A DNA stretch of 64,000 bases. Source: Microvirga terricola. GTDB lineage: Bacteria > Pseudomonadota > Alphaproteobacteria > Rhizobiales > Beijerinckiaceae. Both the position numbers and the translations under genes were made by a program. This document shows, piece by piece, positions 41,914 to 51,068 of this stretch (position 1 is its first letter; every line of letters begins with the position of its first letter). Location of the stretch: assembly GCF_011777495.1 (NCBI RefSeq), contig NZ_JAATJS010000003.1:496001-560000 (forward strand). The letters are read 5' to 3'. The notes beneath the pieces are model-generated. The model worked only from the letters and a program-made list of their open reading frames with translations, was not told where the DNA came from and made no database searches.

Positions 41914-43059
41914 TTATACCAACAGGAAGTCGTTGTAGGCGAGATTGGCCGGTTTGTTGGTCAGTGTGGCGAACTTGATTTGCGCCCTCGATCCCGTCCC
42001 GTCGGGGTCGTAATAGAGTGCGCCCGTCGCCTTGTCGTAGATGATGCGATCATCGACATCGTGCGCCTTGGTCCCCTTATAGAAGAATTTCGACTGCAGG
42101 GCGCCGGTACCTGCCCCCTTAAAGATCCCCTTCGAAAGCCAGATCGTGTCGTCCGCGTGGCTGAAGTCGATGATCTTGTCGACGTTGGTAGTCTTGTTGA
42201 GAGCGGTATTGAAGACGAAGATGTCCTTGCCGACTCCACCGGTCAGCAGATCGTTCCCGGCGCCGCCATAGAGAGTGTCGTTGTCGCCGCCGCCGTCTAG
42301 CGAGTCGTTGCCCGCATCGCCATAAAGCTTATCGTTTCCCGCTCCGCCAAACACCGTATCGGTCCCGACCCCGCCATAAAGCACATCGTCGCCAAGGCCG
42401 CCGTCGAACCAGTCGTTGTCGATGCCACCCATGATCTTGTCGTTGCCGCCAGCGGCAAAGAGCTTTCCGGAGAGGCGCCCCGATGCGCCATTGTAAACAT
42501 CACTGCCGCTGCCGAGATTGACGGTTCCGGCCATTGTCCCCGTATTGGTGATTGCGATGACGCCCGTGGTGGGGGAGTCGAAGGCATATTGGCCCTGAAT
42601 GACACCGCTATTGATGATATTCAGGTTGCCGAAGTTGAGTTGGTATACCCCCCTTTGGGTGGCGGAGATCGAGCCTGAATTTGTGAGGGTTGAAGTGGAG
42701 CTCGGATCCGAAGCGGAGAAGGCGACGCCCGCGTTAGATCCGAAGATGTTCCCGCCATTGGTAAATTGGGTGCCGTAGCCGGCGGCAAAGAAACCGCTAT
42801 CCCCGTAGCCGCGAATGAACGCTCCTGCATGGACATCGATCGTATGCCCCTTGCCTGCCGGATCTGCACCGAACCGGATCGCGGTCAAACTTGTACTGAC
42901 GACGGTGCCGTAAATGTCGGCCACGTCCCCAGCCCCTTCGAAATAAGCGGCACGGGAGCCGGTGACGCTGAGGGTGACGGTGGGACCGATGAAGAGGCTG
43001 TCGCCATTGGCGGTGCTATTGACTGCCGTCGTGCCGGAGATGGGAGCGTACCAGACCAT
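41914..43059 (-). CDS. RTX-like calcium-binding secreted protein
   Basis: A 381-residue protein with no Sec signal. The N-terminal half has beta-rich, autotransporter-like repeats: [32 protein letters not shown] and [23 protein letters not shown]. The C-terminal half has about eight GGxGxDxxx nonapeptides, such as [20 protein letters not shown], then [21 protein letters not shown] and a final YNDFLLV. This layout is typical of type I secretion substrates. The start at 43059 follows the strong site AAGGAGGAAAG. No HlyB/HlyD/TolC genes are in the neighbourhood. Likely a cell-surface or matrix protein. Confidence 0.87.
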   Translation of the reverse strand: MVWYAPISGTTAVNSTANGDSLFIGPTVTLSVTGSRAAYFEGAGDVADIYGTVVSTSLTAIRFGADPAGKGHTIDVHAGAFIRGYGDSGFFAAGYGTQFTNGGNIFGSNAGVAFSASDPSSTSTLTNSGSISATQRGVYQLNFGNLNIINSGVIQGQYAFDSPTTGVIAITNTGTMAGTVNLGSGSDVYNGASGRLSGKLFAAGGNDKIMGGIDNDWFDGGLGDDVLYGGVGTDTVFGGAGNDKLYGDAGNDSLDGGGDNDTLYGGAGNDLLTGGVGKDIFVFNTALNKTTNVDKIIDFSHADDTIWLSKGIFKGAGTGALQSKFFYKGTKAHDVDDRIIYDKATGALYYDPDGTGSRAQIKFATLTNKPANLAYNDFLLV

Positions 43060-43376
43060 GATCTTTCCTCCTTGTGCATCGCCGCGCGGATCGCGGATGC
43101 CGTTAGGAAAAAACGACACGGCAGGCGGCAGCTTAGCAGTTGGATCGACCTCGGCGGTCGTCAAGTGGCCGGGCAAGTGCGGTGGCGATCAGTCTGAAGC
43201 CGGCTTAGCAGCGTCCCTCCAGAGTACGAAGGTTCCTCGATTAGCGGCAGTAGCTTGCGTACCTAGCCCGCAGTTTGTCCGAAGACGCGACTAACTTCTC
43301 CTGGCTCGCCTGTGTCGTGCTTGCGTGAGCCTTGAGCAGCAGGGCTATCTCGCGAGCGGCAGGCCCATCACGACAT
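43060..43376. other. gap between RTX-like and FkbM genes
   Basis: A 317-base gap with lower coding quality than its neighbours. An open minus-strand frame (43241-43507) overlaps the fkbM end; its last codons look protein-like, but nothing supports it as a gene. No hairpin stands out. The RTX-like gene's ribosome site lies at its left edge. Confidence 0.4.
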
Positions 43377-44318
43377 CTAAACGTTCTGCGTCGGCAAGGG
43401 GCAGCAAATCTCAACGCCAGACGTAATGCATGCAGCGATCGCTGAACTGTGAATTGCAATAATGTGACGTGCCGGCCACGGGCGATGGTACAAGACCGAC
43501 CGCTCATCGAACGATTTTATCTCGTAGAGCTTTTTCTCGAGTGGATGGTAGTAGAAGAACCGGTAACCAGAGGAGGCAATCCTCTCGTACCATTGAAGTG
43601 ACGGCAGCCCTAGCAGCAGGACAAGAATGTCCACGCGGCCTTCAGCCAAGAACGGCAAAGCTCCCTCTAGCACCTTCGGCTCGAAGCCCGCGACGTTGAT
43701 CTTGAGAACGGATAGATGGGAAATGCCCGATCGTTCGAGTTCTCCTGTCAATGTGCGAACGGGCACGATTTCCCCGCCTGCCGAACCCGCGCTACTCAGT
43801 TGGCTCATCCACGTTTGCTCAGCCGTCTCGAAGACGGCTGAGCCGTCTTCATTCGATAGCGCCATTTGGTTCACGGTGACCTTGCCAGCGACATGATTGC
43901 GCTCGATGTTCCGCTTTAGCGTGGCGATATTAGCTCCGCTGGGCTCGTAAGCATGCACGACGGCACAGGGCAGTGTTGCTGCAAAGATCGTAAATTGCCC
44001 TATTGCCGCTCCGACGTCGACAACGACCCAGTCCGGACGCGAAACCTGTCGCAAAAAGGAAAATTCGGGATCGATGAAATCGCCGAACATGACTAGGACT
44101 GGGGGGGACTGACTCGGGTAGTCAAATTCCAGAACGGGACCAGACCGAAGAGAAACCTCGGAGCGCTTCGGATGCTGTAAACGAAGCTTCATCAACCTTG
44201 CCGAGCCGTGGATCGTCTCCGCGATTCCTACGCTGCGGATACCCCAGCGCAGTTTGTGCGCAACTGATTGCACTCTCGCGGACATCCTTTTGAGCGACCC
44301 GGAGTTCATGGACACCAT
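43377..44318 (-). CDS. FkbM family methyltransferase
   Basis: A 313-residue SAM-dependent methyltransferase. The SAM site is WVVVDVGAAIGQFTIFAATLP, followed by VVHAYEPSGANIATLKRNIERNHV, the motif I and II regions of FkbM proteins. A later segment, ISHLSVLKINVAGFEPKVLEGALPFL, is the family's LKIDVEGxE region with Asn for Asp. FkbM enzymes O-methylate sugars or polyketides. ATG at 44318 follows AGGAG by 8 bases; the frame is open for 70 more codons upstream without family character. Neighbours suggest a surface polysaccharide or glycoprotein target. Confidence 0.84.
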   Translation of the reverse strand: MVSMNSGSLKRMSARVQSVAHKLRWGIRSVGIAETIHGSARLMKLRLQHPKRSEVSLRSGPVLEFDYPSQSPPVLVMFGDFIDPEFSFLRQVSRPDWVVVDVGAAIGQFTIFAATLPCAVVHAYEPSGANIATLKRNIERNHVAGKVTVNQMALSNEDGSAVFETAEQTWMSQLSSAGSAGGEIVPVRTLTGELERSGISHLSVLKINVAGFEPKVLEGALPFLAEGRVDILVLLLGLPSLQWYERIASSGYRFFYYHPLEKKLYEIKSFDERSVLYHRPWPARHIIAIHSSAIAACITSGVEICCPLPTQNV

Positions 44319-44624
44319 TGGAGTGGCTCCTAAGGAGACGGAAAATAGCCAGACCCGAAATTGTTGCCGAGCGTCGCAGGCGCGACCGGTGAGCTTCCTC
44401 TGCTGCGCCCATGCAAGGGCTAGATGTGAGGCGGCTGTCTTGTCGACATTCCCTAAAGCGCACTCTCGCAGTTTTGCTTTTCTAGAACGCTCTGCCCCAC
44501 TGTACGTCATAATGGGGGAATACGTCACTTAACCCGACGTGGGTAACGCTCTCTGGCCCCTGAACGTAAAGGGAGTACAGATATACGGTAGGCGGATCAA
44601 AGGCTGAACGGAGCGACCGGGTGG

Positions 44625-45092
44625 CTAGCGTGGAGGGCCATCTGAGCAGCCCAGATGCTTCTCGAAGAAGACTCGCTTAAAGCCGTCTTCAGTACGACGC
44701 TCAACCTCTCTGTATCCGAGATAAGGATACATCGAGAGATTATCTGTCATCTTTTCGTTTGTGTAGAGATGCACGGTGCCAAGACTCAAACGCCGTGCTT
44801 CATCCTCGCAGAATGCGATTAGAGACTTGCCGATCCCCCGCCCAGTCGCCGCAGGCTGCACCGCGATATTCTCAAGAAACATATGATCCTCTCGCGGAAA
44901 GAATACGATGAAGCCTTGCACGTTGTCCCCGTCATCCGTCGCCAGATAAACCTGACTGGCAGCAATTTGTGATGCGAAGTCGGCGACCATGGGGGCCGGT
45001 TTGCGACCGATTGCGGCGACGTAACGGCCATAGGCTTTTTCAGCGCATGCCCGGATAGCCGCTTCATCACTCTTGACTGCTTTGCGGATCAT
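44625..45092 (-). CDS. GNAT family N-acetyltransferase
   Basis: A 155-residue acetyl-CoA-dependent transferase. The acetyl-CoA loop is QPAATGRGIGKSLIAFCE (motif A Q/RxxGxG/A), preceded by FLENIAVQP. The C-terminus has LYTNEKMTDNLSMYPYLGYREVERR, a common GNAT ending. The ATG at 45092 follows GGAGAG by 5 bases; an ATG nine codons upstream is also usable. Its neighbours in either direction are spaced apart, so it seems to be transcribed alone. The acceptor cannot be told. Confidence 0.86.
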   Translation of the reverse strand: MIRKAVKSDEAAIRACAEKAYGRYVAAIGRKPAPMVADFASQIAASQVYLATDDGDNVQGFIVFFPREDHMFLENIAVQPAATGRGIGKSLIAFCEDEARRLSLGTVHLYTNEKMTDNLSMYPYLGYREVERRTEDGFKRVFFEKHLGCSDGPPR

Positions 45093-45500
45093 TTCTTCTC
45101 TCCGGATCGTGCTCGCCATAAGAGATCTCTCACTTACGGAAAGCGGACGTCTCGTGCTGAGCTTATCGATTATTCTCGCCGCTTAGCTGCCAACGCCGCA
45201 AGAGCCGCCTGCCGTTCTCGGCAAGGCCGGCTGGTCTCGAGGGCTATTGGCGTTCTACTAGCCCAGCCCTCTCAAGACACTCCTGAAAATTGCTCCTCAT
45301 CGATAACCTCGGACTCACGCCCAAGTGGAATCGATGGCGGCCTGATGCGACCTTTGGTTGGGGTCCTCTACCTACTAAGGGTTACAAATTACCTACTAAG
45401 AGTTATGTCGTAGGAATGTCCCCTCATTCAATTGCCGTTCTCGTTATGAGAGGCTGAAAGCTAGACGATTAGCCAACCTCCTCTTTCTAAGGAGCCAGCA
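45093..45500. other. intergenic region upstream of the large secreted-type protein gene
   Basis: A 408-base gap. Its main feature is a direct repeat (listed separately) at 45369-45405. A strong ribosome site, AAGGAG, lies before 45501. No other gene was seen. Confidence 0.55.
45369..45405 (+). repeat. 16-bp direct repeat, 21-bp period, before the large protein gene
   Basis: TACCTACTAAGGGTTA (45369-45384) and TACCTACTAAGAGTTA (45390-45405) differ at one base and repeat every 21 bases, about two helical turns. The arrangement suits tandem binding by a response-regulator dimer, 96 bases before the start of the next gene. Confidence 0.6.
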
Positions 45501-48500
45501 ATGCTTGGGTCGAGCTATCAGTTTTTCCAAAGAATCATAAATCGTCTTCGGATCCTCAAGGGAAGATATGCGGTGGGTCGACAGGGGCCGAGCCTCGCCA
45601 ATGATCCGCGCTCCGAGACGGCGCCCGGAGCAGTGGATCGCCCGCTCCCGGGTGGCGGACCGGAGATCCCGCAAGCCGGAATTGCCGGCACCATGCAACC
45701 TGGCGTCCTTAAGGGGCCGGTGACCACGAGCCGACCGACGACGGCTCTGCGAACCGCAGCGACTGCTTCGGCGTCGAACGCCATTGTTGTCGAAAACCAG
45801 AAGCTCGGAAATCCTGAGAGCGAATGGGGCATCGTGGGAGCGGGCAGTTCGAACATCGAGGGTTTCGCGACTGAGATCAGTATCAATCGCGGGCAAAGGG
45901 TTGATTTCAAAATCAACACCGACTCGACCAACTACAGGATCGATATCTACCGTCTCGGCTATTACGGCGGGATGGGTGCCAGGAAAGTCGACACGATCCC
46001 GCATACGGGACTCCAGGTCCAACCCACTCCCTTACCGGACGGCGCGACGGGAGCCACGGACGCCGGCAATTGGGCCGTCTCGGCGTTCTGGAATATCCCG
46101 GCCGATGCGACGTCAGGCATCTACATCGCCAAACTCGTTCGACAGGACGGCGTCACCGGGACAAACCATGTCCCGTTTGTCGTCCGCGACGACAGCAGCA
46201 CCAGCGACATCATCTTCCAAACCTCCGACATGACGTGGCACGCCTATAACCCTTGGGGCGGTGCGAATTTCTATGGCGGCAACGGCCCAGGGACGGGCCC
46301 TTTGGGGAACGGCCGCGCCTACGCGGTGAGCTACAACCGTCCGATCACCACCCGCGGGGGCGGCCTCGCCTCAGGGCCGCAGGATTTCATTTTCGGAGTC
46401 GAGTACCCGGCGCTCCTGTGGCTCGAGAAGAACGGCTACGATGTGTCGTACATGGCCGGCGTCGACACGCATCGTTTCGGAAGCTTGCTGACGAACCACA
46501 AGATGTTCTTGTCGGTCGGTCACGACGAGTACTGGACAGGCCCGCAGCGCGCGAATGTCGAGGCCGCTCGCGACGCGGGGGTGCATCTCTCGTTCTGGAG
46601 CGGCAATGAGATCTACTGGCGGACCAGATGGGCACCGAGTTTCAGCGCTGACGGGACGCCCTATCGCACTCTCGTCTGCTATAAGGAAACCTGGGCCAAC
46701 GGCGACATCGATCCGAGCAATGAATGGACGGGAACTTTCCGCGATCCGCGTTTCGTGTCGCCAACGGCTCAAGGTGGAGGGCAACCCGAGAACGCGCTGA
46801 CGGGGACGATCTTCCAGGTCGACTCGTATCGCCGTGACTCCATCACTGTTGGCTCGGAATTCGCCGATCTCCGATTCTGGCGCAACACGAGTATCGCCAA
46901 CCTGCAACCGGGCGAGACGGCGACGCTGCCAGCGGGCTATCTCGGCTACGAATGGGACGAATCCCCTGACAACGGCTTCCGGCCGGCCGGGCTCATCATG
47001 CTTTCCTCGACGACGCTCGCGGTCACGCAATACCTGCTGGACTACGGCAATACGGTCGGGAATGGGGTCGCCACCCATAACCTGACGCTGTATCGCGCGC
47101 CGAGCGGCGCCTTGGTGTTTGGCGCCGGCACCGTCTATTGGGCGTGGGCACTTGACGACAATCATGACAACGAAACGACGCCCGTGGATCCCCGGGTCAA
47201 GCAGGCGATGGTCAACCTGTTCGCCGATATGGGCATTCAACCCGGCACGCTCGAGGCCGGCCTCGTCCCGGCAACGCAATCGACCGACACCATAAAGCCG
47301 GTCTCCACGATCACCTCTCCCAATGTCGGTGCGTCCATTACCGTGGGCCAGACTGTCACGATCACTGGAACAGCCTCCGACAGCGGAGGCGGCGTCGTCG
47401 TCGCGGTCGACGTGTCGACGGATTCCGGCGTGACCTGGCACCGGGCGATTGGCCGTGGAAGCTGGACCTACAACTGGATTCCGCTGGCCGCCGGCACCTT
47501 CACGATCAAGACCAGAGCCGTGGACGACAGCGTCAACGTGGAGATCCCGGGAGTCGGACGAACGTTTACGGTCTCGGGTCCCAATTTTACGTCGCTTTTC
47601 TCACCCACGGCGACGCCCGCAACCCCCTCCGTCGCCGATAACAAAGCGGTCGAAGTCGGAATGAAATTCCAGGTGTCGGTCGCAGGGACGATTGCTGGTG
47701 TCCGTTTCTACAAGGGGCTTAACAACACCGGTATTCACACCGGGTCGCTCTGGTCGAGTACAGGAACTTTGCTGGCGACGGTCACCTTCTCGGGAGAGAG
47801 CGTCAGCGGATGGCAGACGGCGACGTTCGCCACGCCGGTCTCGGTCTTGCCGGGGGCGACATACGTGGTCTCCTATCACGCCAACGCTGGCAATTATTCG
47901 AGCACCGCGAACTATTTCGCAGCGGCGGTCACGACCGGCCAACTGACGGCGCCCTCGAGCGCTGCCGCAGGCGGCAACGGCGTCTTCGCTTATGGAGCGA
48001 CCAGCACGTTCCCGACCAACACCTACGACGCAACGAACTATTGGGTCGACGTATTGTTCGCCGCGTCCGGCAGCGGGACCAACCAGCCGCCCGTGGCCAA
48101 CAACGACGCAGACTTCGTGATGAACCAGGATACGTCCCTCACGATTGCTGCAGCGACCCTTCTCGCCAACGACACCGACCCGGACGGCGATCCGTTGACA
48201 ATCACGGGCGTCAGCGCAGCAACCCATGGCTCGGTCGTGTTCAACGCGAGTACGAACACCATCACGTTCACGCCCGCCGCGGGTTACACCGGTCAAGCAG
48301 GCTTCACCTATTCCATCAGCGACGGTCGCGGCGGCACGTCCTCCGCGAATGTGAGCCTTAACGTCATACCGCCTTCGGTCAGCCTGTTCCCGCCATCGGC
48401 GACACCGGCGATCCTGTCCGATCCCGACACCAGCTCGGTCGAACTCGGGATGAAGTTTCAATCGTCTGTCGCGGGTACGATTATCGGCATAAAGTTCTAC

Positions 48501-48968
48501 AAGGGTACGGGCGATACCGGCACGCACCAGGGCAGCCTATGGACGGCGACCGGAATGCTGCTCGCCACCGTGACCTTCGCCAACGAAACTGCGAGCGGAT
48601 GGCAGACTGCGATCCTCTCCACCCCCGTTACACTTAACGCGGGAACAACCTACGTGGTCTCCTATCACAGCAACGGTCACTATGCTGCAACGAGCAGCTA
48701 CTTCACGGCGGCCACCACGAACGGGCCGCTGACTGCTCCGTCCAGCAGTGCGGCGGGCGGCAACGGCGTCTACAGCTACGGATCGTCCAGTTCGTTCCCG
48801 ACGAGCTCCTATGGTGCAACGAACTACTGGGTGGACGTGTTGTTTAACCCCTCGAGCGCCTCGTTCGACACGCTCGGCGCTCCCAACAATGAGACCGAGC
48901 TCGCGACGAGCCGGGATATGACCCGGGGGGCCGCCGAGTTGGCTCTCAGTGAAGATTCTGACCCATAA
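45501..48968 (+). CDS. large protein with dimethylformamidase-like domain, Ig-like domain and two DUF4082 modules
   Basis: A 1155-residue protein. Residues about 95-590 resemble the large subunit of N,N-dimethylformamidase, including Tyr249 in TWHAYNPWGG, Tyr313/Tyr317 in NGYDVSYMAGVD and His341/Glu343 in SVGHDEYWTG. The known enzyme has a 2-Tyr-1-carboxylate iron site. Residues about 595-692 are Ig-like (TITSPNVGASITVG). Two DUF4082 modules (about 694-857 and 960-1118) share FYKG...GSLWS/T...LLATVTF and flank a cadherin-like module with NNDADFVMNQD. No Sec signal is seen; the N-terminus is basic (FFQRIINRLRILKGR). ATG follows AAGGAG. The protein is probably cell-surface or exported by an unusual route. 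Confidence 0.86.
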   Translation: MLGSSYQFFQRIINRLRILKGRYAVGRQGPSLANDPRSETAPGAVDRPLPGGGPEIPQAGIAGTMQPGVLKGPVTTSRPTTALRTAATASASNAIVVENQKLGNPESEWGIVGAGSSNIEGFATEISINRGQRVDFKINTDSTNYRIDIYRLGYYGGMGARKVDTIPHTGLQVQPTPLPDGATGATDAGNWAVSAFWNIPADATSGIYIAKLVRQDGVTGTNHVPFVVRDDSSTSDIIFQTSDMTWHAYNPWGGANFYGGNGPGTGPLGNGRAYAVSYNRPITTRGGGLASGPQDFIFGVEYPALLWLEKNGYDVSYMAGVDTHRFGSLLTNHKMFLSVGHDEYWTGPQRANVEAARDAGVHLSFWSGNEIYWRTRWAPSFSADGTPYRTLVCYKETWANGDIDPSNEWTGTFRDPRFVSPTAQGGGQPENALTGTIFQVDSYRRDSITVGSEFADLRFWRNTSIANLQPGETATLPAGYLGYEWDESPDNGFRPAGLIMLSSTTLAVTQYLLDYGNTVGNGVATHNLTLYRAPSGALVFGAGTVYWAWALDDNHDNETTPVDPRVKQAMVNLFADMGIQPGTLEAGLVPATQSTDTIKPVSTITSPNVGASITVGQTVTITGTASDSGGGVVVAVDVSTDSGVTWHRAIGRGSWTYNWIPLAAGTFTIKTRAVDDSVNVEIPGVGRTFTVSGPNFTSLFSPTATPATPSVADNKAVEVGMKFQVSVAGTIAGVRFYKGLNNTGIHTGSLWSSTGTLLATVTFSGESVSGWQTATFATPVSVLPGATYVVSYHANAGNYSSTANYFAAAVTTGQLTAPSSAAAGGNGVFAYGATSTFPTNTYDATNYWVDVLFAASGSGTNQPPVANNDADFVMNQDTSLTIAAATLLANDTDPDGDPLTITGVSAATHGSVVFNASTNTITFTPAAGYTGQAGFTYSISDGRGGTSSANVSLNVIPPSVSLFPPSATPAILSDPDTSSVELGMKFQSSVAGTIIGIKFYKGTGDTGTHQGSLWTATGMLLATVTFANETASGWQTAILSTPVTLNAGTTYVVSYHSNGHYAATSSYFTAATTNGPLTAPSSSAAGGNGVYSYGSSSSFPTSSYGATNYWVDVLFNPSSASFDTLGAPNNETELATSRDMTRGAAELALSEDSDP

Positions 48969-49001
48969 GCATGTCGCAGTAGCGGTTGTGTAAAGTTGCA
49001 T

Positions 49002-49059
49002 CCCCGGCACACGAGTGCCGGGGACCCATCAATTCACATCCGCATGGCCAGCGCGGATG
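49002..49059. repeat. two adjacent REP-like hairpins
   Basis: CCCCGGCA-CACGAG-TGCCGGGG (49002-49023) and CATCCGC-N9-GCGGATG (49037-49059) follow the large protein gene. They could end its transcription, but the paired layout and lack of T-runs look like an intergenic palindromic repeat unit. Confidence 0.55.
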
Positions 49060-49217
49060 AGACTGCACTGGCAGCAGCCGACGCTGACAACGTCGGGCTA
49101 TTGCTGGGCGACCTCCGACATCAAAGGCATGCATGCTCAATAGCAGGGCAACAAGCCGCCAGAGCTGATCTGGGAGGGCGATGCGGCGGCGGTTGCTCGC
49201 TAGGACGGGGGCCAGGC

Positions 49218-49640
49218 TCAGTCCACGGGAATGAAGGCAGGGTTCCACACGATCTCCCAGACGTGCCCGTCGAGATCCTGGAAGTAGCCAGCGTAGCCGC
49301 CCCAAAACGTGTCCCAGGCTGGCTTGAGAATCTTGGCTCCGGCCTTGCGGCCTTGCTCCATAATCAGGTCCACCTCGTCCTTGTGGGGGACGTTGTGCCC
49401 GATCGTGAAGCCCGTCGGGCACGGGGCCGTCTTCGGCAGGCCTGTGTCATGGGCAAGGTCGTCACGAGCCCACACTGCCAGCTTCACCTGGGACTGGAGG
49501 TCGAAGAAGGCAACGGCTCCGTGCTCGAACTCCTTGCCGACGATGCCCTCGGTCGGCAGCCCGAGACCATCGCGGTAGAACGCGACGGCGCGCTCCAGAT
49601 CCTCGACCCCAAGCGTCAACACCGAAATACGTGGTCTCAT
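49218..49640 (-). CDS. VOC/glyoxalase superfamily protein
   Basis: A 140-residue protein with two beta-alpha-beta-beta-beta modules. Segments are ISVLTLGVEDLERAVAFYRDGLGLPTEG, EHGAVAFFDLQSQVKLAVWA and YAGYFQDLDGHVWEIVWNP, where the His and Glu of DGHVWEIV are typical metal ligands. ATG at 49640 follows GGAGGACGA. It lies 95 bases downstream of the AraC-type gene on the same strand, so the two may be an operon. Substrate is unknown; lactoylglutathione lyase or resistance-type roles are common in the family. Confidence 0.87.
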   Translation of the reverse strand: MRPRISVLTLGVEDLERAVAFYRDGLGLPTEGIVGKEFEHGAVAFFDLQSQVKLAVWARDDLAHDTGLPKTAPCPTGFTIGHNVPHKDEVDLIMEQGRKAGAKILKPAWDTFWGGYAGYFQDLDGHVWEIVWNPAFIPVD

Positions 49641-49735
49641 TCGTCCTCCGCTCCATGCACGGCCGCCATCGAGACGGCCACTCCAGATCACATCATGGCC
49701 GTGTCGGAGGAAGCCGTCTTGAACAAAACGGCCAG

Positions 49736-50518
49736 TCAGGCTGCCAACTGGTGCACGAACTCGCCTGCCGTCATCCCGCAGAGGGATTGGACCTCACGCG
49801 TGAGGTGAGCCTGATCAGCATACCCGGCGCGGAGCGCGAGGAGGGCAAGACCCTCACCCGCTTCCGTTCGCGCAAGAGACTGGAACCTCTGGAAGCGCAG
49901 GATCCGGTCGAGGGTCTTCGGGCCGTAGCCGAAGAGCTCATCGCATTGGCGGCGCAAGGTTCGCTCGCTGACCCCAAGGCGTTCCCGCAGCGCCTTGATC
50001 TTGTGTCCCTCGGCATTCGCGTCGGCCCTGAGAAACTCGAAGATCATTGTTGCCTCCTGGCGCGGGTGCTCCACCTTCGGCGCCTCGGCGGCCAAAAGCT
50101 CCTGGAAGACGCGGAGCTTACCACTCGCCGAGCTCGCCGCTCCAATCCTGTCCGCAACACGGTCGGCCGTGCTGCCCCAGAACTCTGCCATCGGAACTTC
50201 ACGTCCGACGATCTCCGTCAGGGGCTGTCCCAGCCACTTGGCTGCGGCTCCCGGCATGAAACGAATGCCGAGAACGATGGAGCCGGGTCTCAATTCCGGG
50301 GTCGCAGCAGTGATGTCGGGCCCCACGACCGTGAACCGATCTTCCCGCCAGAGGAGATCGACACAGCCATCGGGAACGACGGCAACAGGTCCTGAATGGT
50401 TCGGGGAGACTGAGCTCATCCACACACGCTGGAAATGCGGAAGCAGCCGGAGTATCGGAGAGGCCTCGACATATCGCCCGACCCGGCTGGCCAGGATTGG
50501 CGCGTGTTTACTCGGCAT
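49736..50518 (-). CDS. AraC family transcriptional regulator
   Basis: A 260-residue regulator. The N-terminal part (about residues 1-150) contains VVPDGCVDLLWREDRFTVVGPD and GIRFMPGAAAKWLG, the DUF6597-like sensory module of many AraC proteins. The C-terminal domain (about 160-260) has GVSERTLRRQCDELFGYGPKTLDRILRFQRF and ALRAGYADQAHLTREVQSLCGMTAGEF, the two AraC helix-turn-helices. The downstream VOC gene is probably its target or operon partner. Effector unknown. Confidence 0.9.
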   Translation of the reverse strand: MPSKHAPILASRVGRYVEASPILRLLPHFQRVWMSSVSPNHSGPVAVVPDGCVDLLWREDRFTVVGPDITAATPELRPGSIVLGIRFMPGAAAKWLGQPLTEIVGREVPMAEFWGSTADRVADRIGAASSASGKLRVFQELLAAEAPKVEHPRQEATMIFEFLRADANAEGHKIKALRERLGVSERTLRRQCDELFGYGPKTLDRILRFQRFQSLARTEAGEGLALLALRAGYADQAHLTREVQSLCGMTAGEFVHQLAA

Positions 50519-50772
50519 GACAGCTCAATCCTCCTGAACGGTTCCGGACCCATCGAAAAATGCCATTCGGGACGATCGTCTTCAATGGGCCGAAACCTAG
50601 CCCTCCAAAGGAGCGGCCGCTCGATCTTCTGTCCATAAGCGATGCATCGCTACGTTGCGATCTCCCAGAGGTGCCTACGACCATTAACGGTGCCGACCTG
50701 GCGCACGCGTTTGCGCTTCTTCAGCGCGTTCAATGCTGCCGAGACATGCGTCACGAAACGGGGAAGGGCTAG
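50519..50772. other. gene-poor scar between the AraC gene and the integrase remnant
   Basis: About 250 bases with only short frames. A minus-strand frame ending near 50653 reads RFVTHVSAALNALKKRKRVRQVGTVNGRRHLWEIA, the tail of a small DNA-binding-like protein, but it has no clear start. The stretch looks like joined remnants. Confidence 0.4.
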
Positions 50773-50886
50773 GTCATGGGGCACTCGTCGATCACGGTGA
50801 TCTACGACGTTTACGGGCATCTTTTCGCGGATGAGGAGGCTGATCAAAAGGCCATGCGAGCGATCGAGGCTCGACTTTTAAGCTGA
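50773..50886 (+). pseudogene. C-terminal remnant of a tyrosine recombinase (integrase)
   Basis: VMGHSSITVIYDVYGHLFAD and the following EEADQKAMRAIEARLLS are the end of a phage-type integrase: GHSS holds the catalytic His and VYGHL the nucleophilic Tyr. A stop codon (TAG, 50770-50772) closes the frame just upstream, and the preceding residues are not integrase-like, so only 37 codons remain. It points toward tRNA-Gln, whose 3' end is 182 bases away. Confidence 0.82.
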
Positions 50887-50916
50887 GCCTTTACGGCCGG
50901 AAAAGCGCCCATGGAC

Positions 50917-51003
50917 GTGTTGCATCCGTGTTGCATGGAGCCGCCGGGACCCGTTTGTAACTTGTTGTAAAATAAGGGAATGTGTTGCAGAGCGTTGCAA
51001 CAA
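50917..51003. repeat. repeated GTGTTGCA-type words next to the integrase remnant
   Basis: GTGTTGCAT at 50917-50925 and 50928-50936, GTGTTGCAG at 50982-50990 and GTTGCAACA at 50994-51002 cluster between the integrase tail and tRNA-Gln. They may be integrase arm sites or attachment-site leftovers; no full direct repeat of the tRNA end was found. Confidence 0.45.
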
Positions 51004-51026
51004 ATTTTAGAGGCGTTTCGGGCATC

Positions 51027-51057
51027 AAAAAACCCACTAAGTCGTTGACCTAGCGGG
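51027..51057 (-). terminator. terminator downstream of tRNA-Gln
   Basis: On the minus strand CCCGCTA, an 11-base loop, TAGTGGG (one G-T pair) and a run of T's follow the tRNA 3' end by 11 bases, a standard rho-independent terminator. Confidence 0.85.
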
Positions 51058-51068
51058 CGAATTTCGAT

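Noticed and set aside
41737..42300. Plus-strand 187-codon frame in the RTX region
   Set aside because: It overlaps the antisense of the RTX-like gene and its repeats; composition is not protein-like.
50653..50847. Minus-strand small gene next to the integrase remnant
   Set aside because: Only the last part looks like a DNA-binding tail; the start overlaps the integrase remnant and has no ribosome site, so it was kept as part of the scar description.
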